This document shows positions 1 to 11,163 of a stretch of 64,000 nucleotides of DNA, piece after piece. The notes below the pieces were generated by a model, which made no database searches, was not told the origin of the DNA, and saw only the letters and a program-made list of their open reading frames with translations. The stretch comes from Globisporangium splendens (Eukaryota; Oomycota; Peronosporomycetes; Pythiales; Pythiaceae), in contig VFIW01000022.1 of assembly GCA_006386115.1 (NCBI GenBank), positions 516,643-580,642 on the forward strand. The letters run 5' to 3'. The translations under genes were made by a program, and so were the position numbers. Position 1 is the first letter of the stretch, and the number at the start of each line of letters is the position of its first letter.

Positions 1-328
1 GGGTGACGCAGAACACGTACCCGGCCGCGTCGTCGTCGATCATCTTGATGGTGCAATTCTGCAGGCTCAAGTACTTGAGTGCGCGCTCGCTCGTGGAGCT
101 CGAGGCGGTGCTGCTGCTGCTCGCAGCCCCGTCGGCTTTGTTGGTCACGCGGTAGTAGACGAGGTACGTCGACTTGATCATCGCGCAGTACTTGTACGAG
201 CTCCAGACCGGCAGCAACTGGCGACGCTTGCGGAACACATTCACGAATGTCGACGGGAGCGAGTTGATAAACTGCTTGGAGTCGTCGCTGAGGCTCGGAT
301 CTTTGCGAGAAAACATGTTCATCACCAT
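1..328 (-). CDS. unidentified protein, N-terminal part (cut by window edge)
   Basis: An open frame of 109 codons begins at the ATG at 326-328 and runs without a stop off the left edge. A second in-frame ATG lies two codons in. The visible part starts with a polar segment (MVMNMFSRKDPSLSDD), then a basic stretch with aromatic residues (VFRKRRQLLPVWSSYKY), then a beta-rich part interrupted by a Ser/Ala-rich linker. The basic/aromatic strand pattern could be the start of a PH-like fold, but too little is visible to name a family. Codon use resembles the neighbouring genes. The start choice is supported by loss of the frame upstream. Confidence 0.5.
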   Translation of the reverse strand, partial: MVMNMFSRKDPSLSDDSKQFINSLPSTFVNVFRKRRQLLPVWSSYKYCAMIKSTYLVYYRVTNKADGAASSSSTASSSTSERALKYLSLQNCTIKMIDDDAAGYVFCVT

Positions 329-942
329 GTTGCAGTGATTCTGATGTTGTTGTTGGGGAGTCTCTAGGACAGCGCCAAAGTCAAAATGAGCTTTGACGAT
401 GGCACGCAACGCAGCTCTTCTCGTAGCTCCTATTTCCTGCAAGAGACTCGGGAGAACAAGAACAAGAACATCAAGAACGCGAACGAGCGGCTCAGATTCT
501 GCGCGACTCGGGTCAAAAAATAGAAGTCGCTCGCCCGCTGGACCGTTGGTCTCTCGTGCATTGAGAGAACTGGGCCACTGCGACAGGAGCGTGCGACTAG
601 GGGAGGCAGCCATTGTCGGGCCACGATCTTATCAAATGCACGCGACACGACGGACGGCGCGCGACTCAGATGCGGGATTGAAATAGACGCTTTCTGGGCA
701 CGGGGAAGGGGATCTTAAAACAAAAACAAACGAGATTAGCAGCGACCGCAGTTCTGAGACGCAGGTTGAGATATTCAAGAAGGAACAAATGCAATTTTTT
801 GTATCGTCATGAGCCCTGTGGACGGGAAAATAGGCAGCAGACGATCTCTTGACCAAATGCGTTTTATACGCTACCAAGGTACTCGGACGCAAGCGTAAGC
901 GCTCACGCGACTCACGCGATGGCGTCCACCGAAATTGTGGGT
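329..942. other. intergenic, no gene seen
   Basis: This holds the upstream region of the edge gene and the 3' flank of RPN10, both on the minus strand. Short ORFs on both strands (for example 393-686 and 632-892) have low-complexity Arg/Ser-rich translations and no recognisable domain. No RNA gene or repeat was seen. Confidence 0.5.
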
Positions 943-2510
943 TTACTTGTCGTCCTTCTTTTCTTCGTCTTTGCTGTCGTCCTTCTTGCTGTTCATCTGT
1001 GCCATCGCCGCTTGGATCTTCGGGTCGTTTGGGTCCACGCCTGGAAGTCCCGAGAGCAGCGAGTTGACGAACGTTGGGTCCATGAACGGCAAGCTGGACG
1101 CTGGTGCAGGCGCAGGTGGCGGGATCCCAACGCTTGGGGCGGAGGCAACAGCAGCTTCTTCTTGCTTTGGCTCGGCCTTCGACGCTTCCTCCTATTCAAA
1201 TCACAAAGAGACTCAACGTGAGTAACAATAGCCAATACGAAGTTGGGGTCATGGAGAAGAACATACAGTTTTCTTTGGAGACGCTGGCGCTGGTGCGGCT
1301 TCCGCAGCAGGAGCAGCCGCCGCAGCTTCTTCTTGCTGCTTGGCTTCTTCCGCGGCTTTCTTTTGCGCCGCTTCTTGACGCGCACGCTCCTCTTCCATCG
1401 ACACACGAAGCGCCTAGTAAATACAGCACCACACGTCAGCAAACAAACCAACAGAAGCTTACACAAGAAGCAAGAATTGCGATGTCAACACGCACCAATG
1501 CCAACTCTGGGTCCATGCTTGGGTCGATACCGCCATACTCGGCAAAGTTGTCGCCTCCTGCGCTAGCACCACCGCCCGTGACCATCGGGCTGTCGTCACC
1601 GTGGAGCACGGGGGAAGACACGAGCACGTCCGAGGGCAGCACGCCTGCTGGCACTGTGACAAGATGGCTGTTATTGTTGCTGTTGGCGGCGTCCACAAAC
1701 ACTTGCAGCTTGGCGGCGTTCGCGTCCACTTCGCCCATGCTGATCACGTCCACAGCGATCTACCAACACAGCAAAGAGGCAACGCGCATTTGTCAGAGCC
1801 ATTCACACACAGAAGGGTTACACAACGTCACTTACGTTGTTCTTCTTCAGCAGCTTGCCGATCTTTGTCAGCGTCTTCTCGTCTTCCGTGATTGGGGAGC
1901 CGATGAACACGACCACGCGCTGCCCACCAGTCTTGTTCCGTCTGTGCTTGAGCGCGAGCTGCGCGACTTGGATCGCGTTCGAGAGCTTCATTTCACCGCC
2001 GATCGAGACGCTGTGCACGGCATTCAAGAGCGTGCCCATGTTCTCTGTCGGGGACGCCAGCACTTGAACGCTGCCATAAAGGAACAATAGCACGTTAGCA
2101 TTTGCGAACTCATTACAATGCATAGAGAAACGCGTAGACGCACCTCTTGCCAGCCATGGTGAGCACGCCGACCGTGCTCTCCGGGTTCGACTGCGTCTTT
2201 GTGCCGCACAGCAGGTTCGCGGCATCGTGCTGCGCTTCCAGACGCGACGGGATATAGTCACCATTCCGCATCCATTCGGAATTGTCCAGGCTATATACAC
2301 AACAAGTATAATCACATTAAAATGGGTCCCCCATCGCCAAAAAGAACAAAAGATCCGCTTTCAGCAGCTCCGACAGCAGCAGCTTCACGAACAGGGGAGA
2401 GCGCGAGAGTGCGCGAGGGATGCTGAGCCCTCTCTCCCCTTCGAGTGCGTGTAGTGCAGCATATCGCAGGGGAGGATGCCTCACCAGATCATCGTCGATT
2501 CGAGCACCAT
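943..2510 (-). CDS. RPN10: 26S proteasome regulatory subunit RPN10 (PSMD4/S5a), multi-exon
   Basis: Ubiquitin receptor at the base-lid interface of the 19S proteasome. Exon 1 (2510-2485) encodes MVLESTMI and splits a Cys codon; exon 2 starts at 2290 with [12 protein letters not shown] and ends at 2144. Together they give the classic start of the von Willebrand A domain. Later exons carry [15 protein letters not shown], the strand [10 protein letters not shown] and the [14 protein letters not shown] segment. The next junction rebuilds one ubiquitin-interacting motif, DPELAL plus [10 protein letters not shown], followed by an Ala/Gln/Glu linker. The last exon ends in a Lys/Asp-rich tail (stop 943-945). 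Only one UIM is visible, as in yeast; human PSMD4 has two. Five introns with GT/AG ends fit. The gene diverges from the methyltransferase gene at 2819. Confidence 0.9.
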
Positions 2511-2818
2511 CGTGGAGCTTCTGGAGAGGAGCTTCGCGTTCTTCTTTGTTGTCCTTTGTGTCTTTCAGATCCAAAAATGCTCCAAGCTAGACAGCGACAC
2601 TGTACACACTCGTCTAAGTGCGAGAACATTCAATTCGACGTTCTCGACATTGATCAGCGTCAAAAGTGTCGAGAACCATTCCACTTTCTTTGGTGTCGGT
2701 TCGCTCTGTACCTATTGCGCCAGCGTGGCGAGAAAAAAAGGCGGGAGGGTGGGTTGCCTCCGCATTCATTTTCGAATATTCCAAGAGGTCCGACGTGCGC
2801 GTGGGTGAAGACGTCGCG

Positions 2819-3985
2819 ATGATGCTCATGACGCACCGCGAGCAGCAGCAGCACGAGTGCTGCGCGCACATGCCGGCGCCGCTGTCCGCTGTCAAGGAGA
2901 CCGCGCCAGCGCCTGCAGCCACCGCGAAGAGCACGAAGCACCACTGGCGCGCGCTGCGGAATGCGCTGCTGGCGAAACCGGTCGTTGCGAACGGGAACAC
3001 GACGGCGTCGTCGATCTCGACCGAGTTCTTTCCCGTGTTCGCAGCGCAGCCATCTGCGCTTGGAGTCGCTAATGGCGCTGGAGAAGACTCGCTGCAGAGA
3101 CATCGCCGCCCTGAACCGAATTTCGAATGGATGCAGTATGATGTGTCATTTGAGAAGACCCCAAGAGACGCTGCTGGAACGGGTGCGAAGATCGTGTACG
3201 TGCACGAAAAGCAAAAGGACAAGGGAGTGTCGTTGCAAGAACTGTTCAGCCACAAAGTGAATCAGGGTGTCGACAACACTGGCAACGTTCGAACGTGGCC
3301 GTCGGAGCAAGTCATGCTTACATACTTGCTGAAGCAGAACGTCTGCGAGAAGCTTGCTCAGAGAAGCAAGGACGGTGAAGCGGTGATGCCGTTAAACTGT
3401 TGCGAACTTGGCGGTGGGATGGCAGGCCTTGCAAGTCTCGGACTATTGGCGCACGCGCCTGTGTCGTTTGGTCGTTTCGACGTCACCGATGGCAACCCGC
3501 TTTCAGTCGAGAATCTCAAGATTTGCGTCGGCGAAAACATCGCGCAAGGTGCATTCGCGAAGAGTGCTTCGACTCAGCTAAGCGTGGATCTGCTCCGTTG
3601 GGACCGGAACGCGACGTTTTCCACAGATGCGCAGCACCAGTTCGACCTGCTGCTGGCAAGCGATTGCCTGTTTTTCGAAGACTTTCACTATGATTTGGCG
3701 CACACAATCAAGCAGCTGTTGCGTCCAAGGACAGGTCGGTGCTACATGCTTCAACCGAGTCGGAATGGCTCCATGGAGCGTTTTTCGCGGATCGCCGAGA
3801 CGCAAGGGCTGCACGTCGAGTGCGTGAGTGATTATGATGCGGAGATCACGGCGAAGCATGAAGCGTATCTCCGCACTCGCACAGACTACATTCCTGACGT
3901 GCACTACCCTGTGCTTCTCATTGTATCTGCACCTTTGCCGTCAGCAACTCCATCGGACGCTGCGTTACATGCTTCGCACCAGTAG
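2819..3985 (+). CDS. CAMKMT: calmodulin-lysine N-methyltransferase-like (CaMKMT family)
   Basis: Single-exon class I SAM-dependent methyltransferase of the METTL21/FAM86 superfamily, closest by motif to CaMKMT, which trimethylates a calmodulin lysine. Visible landmarks in order: WPSEQVMLTYLL before the SAM fold; motif I CELGGGMAGLASLGLL; the acidic VTDGNPLSVENL strand; RWDRN; the post-II segment LLLASDCLFFEDFHYDL; and the family-typical end DYDAEI ... DVHYPVLLIVSAP. The start at 2819 (MMLMTH) is chosen because the 51 codons upstream, open back to 2666, read like 5' UTR and are low in conservation signals. The N-terminal ~130 residues are Ala/Ser-rich and longer than in animals. The exact substrate is inferred. 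Confidence 0.82.
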   Translation: MMLMTHREQQQHECCAHMPAPLSAVKETAPAPAATAKSTKHHWRALRNALLAKPVVANGNTTASSISTEFFPVFAAQPSALGVANGAGEDSLQRHRRPEPNFEWMQYDVSFEKTPRDAAGTGAKIVYVHEKQKDKGVSLQELFSHKVNQGVDNTGNVRTWPSEQVMLTYLLKQNVCEKLAQRSKDGEAVMPLNCCELGGGMAGLASLGLLAHAPVSFGRFDVTDGNPLSVENLKICVGENIAQGAFAKSASTQLSVDLLRWDRNATFSTDAQHQFDLLLASDCLFFEDFHYDLAHTIKQLLRPRTGRCYMLQPSRNGSMERFSRIAETQGLHVECVSDYDAEITAKHEAYLRTRTDYIPDVHYPVLLIVSAPLPSATPSDAALHASHQ

Positions 3986-4314
3986 CAAGCACTCATAATC
4001 AGCAGCTCCATACAGAGACGAGATGATGCTCGTTGTGACATAAAAAGACACAGGTTTGTTTCGTCAAAAACACAAAAGAAAGAAATGAAACGACCAGTTG
4101 GAGATTTGTTGCTGTCACGAATAGTGTCTAGAATGTGTCAATATCACTCAGTTGCAGTTGGATAGGTACTGTAGCTCTCCGATTAGATGCGAGAAAAGAG
4201 CTCTTCATTACAAGGAGGCGTCTTCTTATCAGCACAGGCGCGTGGAAGCACCTCACGAGGCAGGGAAACGACAGCGCTGAAGACTCTGGCGCTGTTTGCC
4301 CACTGGCGTCCGTC
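3986..4314. other. intergenic: promoter of kinesin-1
   Basis: Between the methyltransferase stop and the proposed kinesin-1 start at 4315. No coding signal beyond overlapping chance ORFs on both strands. Confidence 0.4.
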
Positions 4315-7306
4315 ATGAGAAGCACGTCGTCGTCCTCGACGTCTGCGCCCAACGTACGTTCTCTCTTCTTTTTTTTTTCCCTGTGACGATGGAAGACTGC
4401 GCAAATGGAAATGCCTGTTTGGCTACGTACGTTGCACACGCGACTGATGGCGCATTTTGCGTTGTTGTGCGGTGTCTGTGTACACATATGCTGCGAGAGT
4501 AGAACGATGCCGGGAATGTGCGCGTCTGCTGTCGCGTGCGGCCGCAGAACAAGAAGGAGCTGCAGATGGCGGATGCGAAACGCGCCGTTTTCGTCGCCGG
4601 CGAAGTGATCGAAGTCAAAGTACGTTTTGCTTTTTTCTTGACGCTATACTGCTTTACATGCCTGTGGCTAACATGCGAACTCATGGTGGTGGTTGAGTAG
4701 ACTGGCGAGGGACCTCCGCAAAAGTTCACGTACGATCATGTGTTTAGCGAGGAAGATGGCCAAAGCGCCGTGTTTGAGAACGTAGCACGGCCCGTTGTCC
4801 AAGGTATGTGTGCTGCCGTCCAAAGGCATCCCTTTGCTCCATAGACGACTTTCCTTAATGCGCTTTGCCTGCTGCTGAGACAGACATAATGTCGGGGTAC
4901 AATGCCACGATCTTCGCGTACGGGCAGACGTCGTCGGGCAAAACGTACACCATGGAAGGCGCCTCCATCGACGACCCCGAGCTGCGCGGCATCATTCCGC
5001 GCACGGCGACCGAGATCTTCAACAATGTCATGGCCGCCGACGAGAACATTGAGTTTATCGTGAAAGTGAGCTACATTGAGATCTACATGGAGCGCATTCG
5101 CGATCTGCTGGACCCGTACAAGTCGAAAGTGAATTTGCAAGTCCGTGAGGATGCCCAGCGCGGTATTTTCGTCGAGGGCATGACTGAAGTGTGCGTGACA
5201 AGCGACGACGAGCTCCTGTCGACGATGCGGGACGGTGCCGCGAACCGCGCTGTGGCGGCTACAGGAATGAATGAGGGTAGTTCGCGCAGTCACAGTGTGT
5301 TTATGGTCACGTTATACCAGCGGAACCTCGTGAACCAAGCCACAAAAGCCGGGAAACTCTATCTGGTCGATCTTGCAGGTTCGGAAATGGTGCGCAAGAC
5401 GGGAGCATCGGGTCGACAGCTTGAAGAAGCGAAGACCATCAACAAGTCGCTTTCGGCTCTTGGCATGGTGATCAATGCGCTGACGGATCTGAACTCCCAT
5501 CACGTGCCGTACCGAGACAGTAAGTTGACGCGCGTGCTCCAGGAATCACTTGGTGGTAACTCGCGCACAAACCTCATCATCAACGTGTCGCCGAGCAGCT
5601 ACAACACGTCGGAGACGCTGTCGACACTGCGGTTCGGCAATCGCGCGAAGTCGATCAAGAACAAGGCAGTCGTGAACGAGCAGCGCAGTGTCGAGGAGTA
5701 CAAACTGTTGTTGGCGAAAGCAGAGAAGGCGCTGGCGATGCAACAAAACTACATTATCTCACTGGAGGCGCGCCTGTCGTCGAACAACGGAGGCGATTCC
5801 TCGGTAGCTGCCGCTATTCCTCGAACAGACATTGCACTCGAACAGAGTAGTGGCAGCGCGACGGTGGCTACTGCAAGTGCAGAAAGCAGCAGTGATGGAA
5901 TTGGCATTGCAGATCTGTCTTTGGACCTGACGGGGGTATCGACGCAAAGCGGTGCTGAGGAATCCAGTGCAGCTCACTCACCATCGACGCGTGCCGCCCG
6001 TGCCGTGGAGGAACTGCAAGAGAAAATCACTCAGTTGGAAGACGAACTCGCCGAAGAAAAGCAAGAATCGACGCGTCGTGGAGAGGAGATTCGACTTCTC
6101 ACGGCCAAGGTCGAAGAGCAAGCGCATGCACTAGAAACGTCCAAAACGGTCATTGACGAAGTCCAGAAAGTCAAGGAGCTGCTGGAAAAATCCAACGAAG
6201 AGCGACTCCGGCAGCGTGAGACGCTGTACAACGAGCTCAAGGCGGACTACGAGCGGCTCAGCTTCGAGCACAAGGAGCTTGCGATCCACGCCGAGACGGT
6301 GCAAAGCGAATATGACAGTTTGCTGCAGGATCTGCCTCCGACGTCTGCGAATTCTCCTGGAAAACTCGCGTCGGCGATCGTCGCGGCGGATGCTGCAGAG
6401 AAGCAAAAGGCGGAGGAAGCGCAGGCATCCGATGCTGGTGGCGTGTCCACTGAAGGAGAGCAACCTGCAGAGAGCACATCACCAGCGACTGCGTTAGGAG
6501 AGAATGCTGCGGTGGCAGAAGGCGAAGAAACGTCGTCTCATGGGGAAGACCCGTCGTCGCTTTCCCCCGCTGCTGGCGAGAGTGCGGAGGAGACTTTCGA
6601 TCTCAAGTCCAAGTGCGCAGCTCTGGAAGCGGAACTGAAGGAGTACGAGCGCGAGTACCGTCAGCTGCAGGCGAGCACGGACCGCGAGAAAAGCCGCCTT
6701 CTCGAGGACCTTGAGCGCAAGAAAGCGCAAATCCGCGAATTGGAGCTCCAATTGGACCGCGCCACACATGCATCTGGAGCGTCGTCGCCGAGCAGTGGTG
6801 GCGGCAGCGGCATGTCAGCCCGCGAGCGCCAGCACATGCGCTCCATTCAGCAGAAGCTCGAGCAGTTGGTTGCTGTGCACCGCCAGTTGCTGCGCAAGTA
6901 CGCGTCCCTCGAGCTCGAGTTGTCGGAGGCCAAGAAAAAGCTCGTGCTGCGCGACGAGCGGATCAAGCAGGTCGAGGCGAACAACCGCATCATGGCTGGC
7001 AACATGCGCGCGCAAGCCGAGAAGCACGTGGAGGAGCTGACCCATTTGCGGGACCAGATCGCCGACTTCCGTGGCGCGCAGCGGTCTCACTTCGAGGCAC
7101 AGATGAACAAGAACAACGACGCGAACGTGATCAAGACGCTACGCGGTGGCTCGTTCTACAACGACGGTGTGATCCGACCGATCCGCGGTGGCGGACGGCG
7201 CCAGACGACGCTTACGGACAGCGGCGGTGCTGGTGGTTCCCCCGCAGGAACGGAGGCGGCCCCCAGCAGCGGCTTCTTGAATCGGTTATTCGGCAAGGGC
7301 AGTTAG
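4315..7306 (+). CDS. kinesin-1 heavy chain (KHC/KIF5 type), four exons
   Basis: Plus-end microtubule motor for cargo transport. Exons fit as 4315-4353, 4503-4619, 4701-4803 and 4884-7306, all with GT/AG ends and matching phases, giving about 900 residues. The motor begins NVRVCCRVRPQNKKELQ. Exon 4 holds the P-loop GQTSSGKTYTMEG, switch I NEGSSRSHSVF, switch II LVDLAGSE and the SLGGNSRTNLIINVSPS helix region. SSGKT in the P-loop, ATGMNEGSSRSHS and the neck onset (VNEQRSVEEYKLLL) are KHC-like. Coiled coils follow (6000-6240, 6600-7100) separated by an acidic, Ala/Glu-rich hinge (6360-6590). The tail has two RGG-type basic segments (TLRGG, IRPIRGGGRR) resembling the KHC autoinhibitory IAK region. 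The short exon 1 is inferred from phase and donor only. Confidence 0.9.
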
Positions 7307-7586
7307 ATCTGAGCTTTCTCCATCAGCGGCAGCAGCAGTAAGCACCATGGTCGCATGAAGTATGCGCATGTACCTTGTAGGATTGATTGCTGAGTGTCCA
7401 CATCTATTACTTATGAGAGATTATAAGTTTTTTACATTCCGTCAGAATAGAAGTCTCTCACAGTATAACTGACAGTACATCGAAGAGTGATGGTCCCGAC
7501 TGGCGGCCGTTGGAGCTCGTGACGCACACAACCAGCAAGTGGTGCAATTGGCAGAGAAAGCGGAGACAGCAACAAAAGCGGCGGCC

Positions 7587-7811
7587 ATGTCGGTGTACGA
7601 CGAGGTGGAGATCGAGGACATGGAGTACGACGCGGAGGAGCAGGTGTACTACTACCCGTGTCCATGCGGGGACAAGTTCTTCATCACGCTCGACGAGCTC
7701 TACGACGGAGAAGACATCGCCACGTGCCCCAGCTGCTCGCTCACACTGCGCGTCGTGTTTGACGAAGACGATCTGCCCGAGCTGAAGGAAGACGGCGACG
7801 ACGAACCGTGA
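7587..7811 (+). CDS. DPH3: diphthamide biosynthesis protein 3 (CSL zinc finger)
   Basis: A 74-residue protein starting [13 protein letters not shown]. The CSL-type zinc/iron site is complete: [11 protein letters not shown] gives the first two cysteines and CPSCSL the second pair, followed by a beta strand and an acidic tail. DPH3 (Kti11) donates electrons to Dph1-Dph2 for diphthamide on eEF2 and also supports Elongator. Size and motif order match the family. The open frame extends 16 codons upstream to 7539, but the ATG at 7587 gives the conserved start. No intron is needed. Confidence 0.93.
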   Translation: MSVYDEVEIEDMEYDAEEQVYYYPCPCGDKFFITLDELYDGEDIATCPSCSLTLRVVFDEDDLPELKEDGDDEP

Positions 7812-7974
7812 AGCAACGCCGCATATGTACGAGTGTGTGTATAGGTGCTGGTACAAGAAACGCTAATAAGCGGATAGAGTCATGTTTTCCTGATGCAAGC
7901 GAAGCGCGAAGAGAAAGACACCAACGGAAGCAAGGGGAAAAGTGGAATATACATAATATATTATTCTTTCTTAT

Positions 7975-9045
7975 TTAGAAGCAGCAGGTGTCGTTTGAAG
8001 CGTCTCGTTTCTCGGGGACGTGGATCTGGAAGGGCTTTCCGCTGGGCTTCGAGCCGCCAGCGTTGATGTCCTTCGATCGCGCGTAGATCCGCAGCACCAG
8101 GGCTTCGAGAGCCTGCGAGATCGTCTTCACCTCGACCGTCTGCTCGTACTCTAGCGTGGGCTTGTACACGCGTGTGAGCAGATCGTTGACGAAGTCCGAT
8201 TTCTCGTTCAGCTCGTAGAGCTCGCACTGGTTTTTCAAGGCAGACGTGCGAGCATACATCAAGCTGTTGGCGATCCGGAACGGTCTCGTCTCGTTTGGAT
8301 CAGCGTCATGGAGCCATCCGGGACGCGGCTTTGAATCGTCTATCGGCTGCGGGTGCTTTAACATCGTATCTGCTAGCAAACGCTTTACATCAGCGTCCTG
8401 GACATAAGTTGTGGACGCTCGAGGACCTTCGGGTCGAGCTTGTCGATCTTGTTCTCGACGAGCATCACTGCTGCCAGGAGCGACGGGTCCGCATTGTCTT
8501 TCAGAGCATTAAGCCACTGGTTCTTACCAGGTACGCCGGGGAAGACCTCCTTGAACGTGTACTTTGTGCTCACATCGTATACGACAAGAGCTCCTAATTA
8601 CAGCACGAAAAGGGTGTCAGCGACATGCATACTTTGTCTGGAAGACAGGGGAAATAATCAAAACGAACCGTGGGCTCGACGATAATGGGAACTGGAAATG
8701 GCTTGGAACCGCTCCTGGCCTGCCGTATCCCACACTTGAGCTCGCAAGAACTGGTTTGGCTCCCCAAATTTCCAATCTGGTCGCTGCACTTTCACTGCTT
8801 TACCAAAGAGATAATGCCAGTTAGATCTCATTGCCACATATTTTATCGAGTCAAAACCAAGAAAGCGTACCTGTGACGAACTCGGGCTGGAGCGTCGGTG
8901 GGCTTCTCTCGTCAAACTGCTGTCCACGCGCAGCGACGGAGAGCAGGTTCGTTTTCCCCACAGCGGCCGATCCGATCAAGATCACTTTGTACACGAACTC
9001 ACTCGCAGAACTTCGCGAGGGCGATGCCGGCGGCGAGACCTCCAT
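7975..9045 (-). CDS. divergent Rab-family GTPase, multi-exon, frame break near 8400
   Basis: Ras-superfamily membrane-traffic GTPase. Exon 1 (from 9045) has G1 GSAAVGKT after FVYKVILI. A later exon carries G3 WDTAGQERF and the Rab-like YRRAHG. The next has G4 as ENKIDK. The last ORF (8379-7975) has G5-like ARTSAL and ends in DTCCF with two cysteines for prenylation. Oddities: an insertion before G3 (RPDWKFGEPNQF), about 60 extra residues between G4 and G5, and a frame change near 8396-8400. Just after LDPKVLERP the reading moves to the frame that continues YVQDADVKRLLADTM. This needs either a missing base or a 29-nt GT-AG segment (8392-8420). The family call is firm; the subfamily is not. Confidence 0.78.
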
Positions 9046-9421
9046 CGTGATCAGGTGAGCTGCGTGTGTGCTGTTCTACCAGACACGAAGCGACCCAGTC
9101 TCGCGCGTAGAAATCTCCAAGTGCGAGGCGCGCAGGAGGAGAATGAACCTTGTCGAGGGGTGGTCGCTCATATTCTTAGAGCCGCAGCTCGCAAAGCACC
9201 AGGAATAGCCTCATGAGAACGAGAGAGAAAAATAACGACCTGCAGTCATGTCTTTCATTTAGGCACCCCACGTCTTTTCGATATAGTTTGTCACAAGATA
9301 CTCGGAACCTTACAAAATACATAAATGCAGTTATAGAGAGGTATGTTATTTGACAGGCTACCGAGAGGGGAAGAGAGCGAGTGGCGATCAATCGCGAGAC
9401 AAGCAAGAGAAGAAGACAAGG

Positions 9422-9832
9422 ATGGCCGACCAGGACCCGCGCGCGCCAAAGTTCCCCGTGATCGTCAAGCACCCGACGTACGACGACGTGCGCGGCAACT
9501 TCAGCGGCAACGACTACCTGCAGTGGGGCGGCGTCACCGCAGTCTCGTTCCCGCTCGGCTACGTCTTCGGTACGACGAGCTACAGCTCCGAATTATGGAA
9601 ACCGCGATTGTGTATGCTTTGGATTGAGACGCTTATGATGTTTTCTTGTTTACTCTTTGCAGGCGCGAAGCTGAACCCTCGCGTGGCGCGCCCGTCGATG
9701 TGGGTGACGGGTCTGCTGGGCTCGCTCGGCGGCTTCCTGTGGGCGTACCAGAACTCGTCGTTCCGTCTGCAGGGCTATGCGCCAAACCGCGCGGAAGTCA
9801 AGCGCTTCATCCGCGCGCCCCAGGAAGAATAA
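9422..9832 (+). CDS. mitochondrial complex I 21-kDa-type accessory subunit, two exons
   Basis: Exon 1 is 9422-9569 and exon 2 starts at 9663, splitting a Gly codon; the result is about 106 residues. It matches the plant 20.9-kDa / fungal NUXM subunit pattern: a short N-terminus with FPVIVKHPTYDDV, then GNFSGNDYLQW, a first hydrophobic helix ending GYVFG, a basic loop (KLNPRVARPSM) and a second helix running into GGFLWAYQNSSFRLQGY, then a PN-containing tail. Two membrane spans fit an inner-membrane accessory subunit of NADH:ubiquinone oxidoreductase. The run-on reading through the intron adds a spurious hydrophobic segment and was rejected. Confidence 0.82.
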   Translation: MADQDPRAPKFPVIVKHPTYDDVRGNFSGNDYLQWGGVTAVSFPLGYVFGTTSYSSELWKPRLCMLWIETLMMFSCLLFAGAKLNPRVARPSMWVTGLLGSLGGFLWAYQNSSFRLQGYAPNRAEVKRFIRAPQEE

Positions 9833-11163
9833 ATGTACGACTTTAGCAGCCAGTGACAAACCAGCACACCAACGTCATGAATATCCTCTTCGGACTCCAG
9901 AGCCACTGCGTGCAGCGGTTGTGGAGGAGAGGGAGAAGGAAGACAGGAACACAGAAGAAGATAAAAGGGGACGCAGTAATAATCTCCAGTGAATAAAAAC
10001 AAGAAGATATACGGCACATGTGTGTGGCTGGAAGGCGTATATGTGTCTGATAAATACACAAGGAGCGCATTCAAGGCGCTCTTTGTCTTTGGCATGAGTG
10101 TGACAGGAAGTCGACCATATTTGCATGCTCTTCCATATTGCCATATTGCCTGCTGCTTTCCTGGACTGGACCGTCAGAATTTGTGCGGTCCTTATGCAGC
10201 AGCGTCTTTAGCAATTTTTAGCTCAGGATTGCTAAACAAAGGTAACTTCATACTGTCACTTCAGCAAAATCTTACTTTTACAACCGAACCGGTTCGACTT
10301 TGGAACCGGACCGCAAATGAGCAAAGTGTCGGGCTATCTCTCAATTTGACTGGTGTGGAGCGCCATCCGAATGGCGAGGAGCTCGATGCACATGGACATT
10401 CTTGAATAAAGACCCCACCAGGACACCATGGAGCACGTCGAACAGGTAATGGCGCCTTACGATCAGCAGCGATCCCTCCCGCTTGAGCAGTGAGCAGGCA
10501 GAGCACGTCCAGCGTACCGAGTTCTCCCCTCCGACGACCTTCCCCCATGCTCCGAGCCCAGCGGCCAACGAATCCGAAGCGCCAAAGTCAAAGCCAGAGC
10601 AAATCATCAGCAGCGCCAAGGGTGTGAGCGGCGGTCGATGCGATTTTACAGCCCCAAAGCTGGAGAGAGTGGCTCTTTTTCCGTCGTCTCTGCGGACGGC
10701 GACGTCCTGCGGCGGCAGTGGCCATTTGTGGTGTCGAATGTTTTCTTGTGACTCATGGAACTTGACCATTTGGCTAGCTAGTTGGTGAGGTGATGGCTCA
10801 CCAAGGCTGTAATCCATCGCTTCTCTCTCATCGTCACACAAGACCAGTGCAAGTGAGGACACCATACGGTGCTCTCTGTTGTCTGGTCGAGTGCGTGCGG
10901 TGGGAGTCGCGTGAAACAAAAGCGCACTGCGTGTGCTTGTGCTTCTCATGACGCTTGTCATGAGATCCGACTCATCATCGGCAGGGTTCGTGGGTGGGAC
11001 GAGGGAGCGGATGGCGTCCGAAATGTCGCGCTGCTGCTGCTGCTGTGAAGCGCGAGATCGATAGAAGAATTGTCATATTCACTCTGCTTGTGGCTGCAAA
11101 TCGCAGCTGTCCTCACCCCATGTGCTCACGCTGTTTCTTGTGCACTCTGTTGACGCGTAACAG
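9833..11163. other. gene-poor interval upstream of ribosomal protein S11
   Basis: About 1.3 kb with no clear gene. It contains a CGAACCGGTTCG palindrome at 10285-10296 with CGGACCG at 10307-10313, both also found upstream of eL32. It also holds the weak PAP2-like minus-strand ORF and, near its right end, the unresolved first exon and intron of S11. Confidence 0.5.
10341..10961 (-). pseudogene. possible PAP2-phosphatase-like remnant
   Basis: An open frame of 206 codons starting MTSVMRST. Near its C-terminus RRHYLFDVLHGVLVG resembles the third catalytic motif of PAP2-type lipid phosphatases (an Arg upstream of H-x3-D), and SHRPP could be a shifted first motif. The PSGH signature is not visible, and the rest is Ser/Arg-rich. 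It may be a broken or spliced gene, or a chance ORF. Codon use does not settle it. It lies in the upstream region of S11 on the opposite strand. Confidence 0.2.

Noticed and set aside
1104..2090. 328-aa plus ORF over RPN10
   Set aside because: Runs across RPN10 introns and exons in antisense; Leu/Gln-rich, no domain.
2666..2818. 51-codon N-terminal extension of the methyltransferase
   Set aside because: Not family-like, purine-rich leader; the ATG at 2819 is preferred.
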